From Klebsiella pneumoniae (GTDB lineage Bacteria > Bacteroidota > Bacteroidia > Flavobacteriales > Flavobacteriaceae), in contig CALPPA020000106.1 of NCBI GenBank assembly GCA_943325355.2, positions 1 to 6,318 on the forward strand: 6,318 bases of DNA. The letters run 5' to 3'. The position numbers and the translations under genes are program-made. Positions within the stretch are counted from its first letter, which is position 1. The number at the start of each line of letters is the position of its first letter. This document shows, in pieces, positions 5,821-6,318 of this stretch. Below the pieces are notes generated by a model. That model had not been told where the DNA came from. It was given only the letters and a program-made list of their open reading frames with translations, and did no database searches.

Positions 5821-6318
5821 TTGTAATAATATATTTTATAATTTTACCTGGTATTCCAACTACGACAGCATTATCTGGTACATTTTCAATAATTACTGCT
5901 CCGGCTCCAACAACAGCCCATTTTCCAATTGTAATTCCCTGAATAATTGTGGCGCCTATCCCAACATGAGACCCTTCACCTAGGCATACATTTCCTGCAA
6001 CAGAAGCATTGGGAGAAACATGAACAAAATCCTCAATTACACAATCGTGTTCTACTATTGCTCCAGTATTAATAATACAATGTTTTCCAATTTTAGAATT
6101 TGCATTAATTATGACTCCTGCCATAATCACAGTTCCTTCTAATATTTTTGAATATCTAGAAACAATTGATTTAGGATGTATAGCTTTTACAAAAACTGCC
6201 TTTATAAGCTCAACAACCCTTTTACGTTTTTTGTTATCTCCAATTGAAACAATAAATTGTTTTTCTCTAAAATTTTCTACTTGATTAAAGTTTAAGATTG
6301 GAATATCAAAGATGAAAT
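5813..6318 (-). CDS. pglD: PglD/NeuD-family sugar O/N-acetyltransferase, N terminus outside window
   Basis: The reading frame runs open from the right edge of the window to TAA at 5813-5815, giving 167 visible codons of a protein usually near 200-220 residues. The first visible part, including IVSIGDNKKRKRVVELI, belongs to the small N-terminal sugar-nucleotide-binding domain. AIHPKSIVS then leads into a left-handed beta-helix of hexapeptide repeats, from about visible residue 50 to 150. The catalytic His is in NTGAIVEHDC (visible residue 90, near 6047-6049). GAGAVIIENVPDNAVVVGIP near the end is the usual closing motif for acetyl-CoA binding. PglD acetylates the 4-amino group to give UDP-N,N'-diacetylbacillosamine in the cytoplasm. 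The adjacent pglE supports that substrate, although another acyl donor is possible. A GTG at 6128-6130 is not the real start, because conserved domain sequence continues upstream of it. Confidence 0.93.
   Translation of the reverse strand, partial: FIFDIPILNFNQVENFREKQFIVSIGDNKKRKRVVELIKAVFVKAIHPKSIVSRYSKILEGTVIMAGVIINANSKIGKHCIINTGAIVEHDCVIEDFVHVSPNASVAGNVCLGEGSHVGIGATIIQGITIGKWAVVGAGAVIIENVPDNAVVVGIPGKIIKYIITND

Noticed and set aside
5813..6130. A complete small acetyltransferase starting at the GTG 6128-6130
   Set aside because: The same frame continues upstream to the window edge with PglD-family sequence, so this is an internal codon and the gene is cut by the window.

Overview
The window is AT-rich, gene-dense DNA that looks like a member of Bacteroidota, most likely Flavobacterium or a close relative. 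The evidence is the style of the encoded proteins, the near absence of Shine-Dalgarno sequences, a flavobacterial-type promoter element (TAnnTTTG) and the surface-glycan gene content. It is a piece of a chromosomal polysaccharide or protein-glycosylation locus. I see no mobile element, CRISPR array, tRNA or rRNA.

Layout, left to right. Positions 1-182 (+) hold the last 59 codons of a PHP-type capsule tyrosine phosphatase (CpsB/YwqE family). Ten bases later, convergent with it, ends a long UDP-GlcNAc 4,6-dehydratase gene of the PglF/WbpM/CapD family (193-2130, -). A 202-base intergenic region follows (2131-2332). It holds a candidate promoter for the dehydratase and a strong intrinsic terminator for the operon behind it. 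That operon is read leftward from beyond the right edge: a PglD-like acetyltransferase (start outside the window), a PglE-like aminotransferase (4678-5820), rfbC (4100-4651), rfbD (3247-4107) and rfbA (2333-3202).

Functionally the window encodes two nucleotide-sugar routes. PglF-, PglE- and PglD-type enzymes together form a complete route from UDP-GlcNAc to UDP-N,N'-diacetylbacillosamine or a closely related 4-acylamino sugar. RfbA, RfbC and RfbD supply three of the four steps to dTDP-L-rhamnose; the 4,6-dehydratase RfbB is not here. The rhamnose genes sit between the bacillosamine genes, and the dehydratase appears to be transcribed separately. Both sugars would feed a lipid-linked glycan, O-antigen, capsule or glycoprotein pathway.

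I do not see a previously undescribed system. The points worth a second look are the split bacillosamine module, the missing rfbB, a TTG start on rfbD that overlaps rfbC, an internal GTG that could mislead annotation of pglD, the Met-for-Tyr active site of the dehydratase, and a heptad repeat before rfbA.
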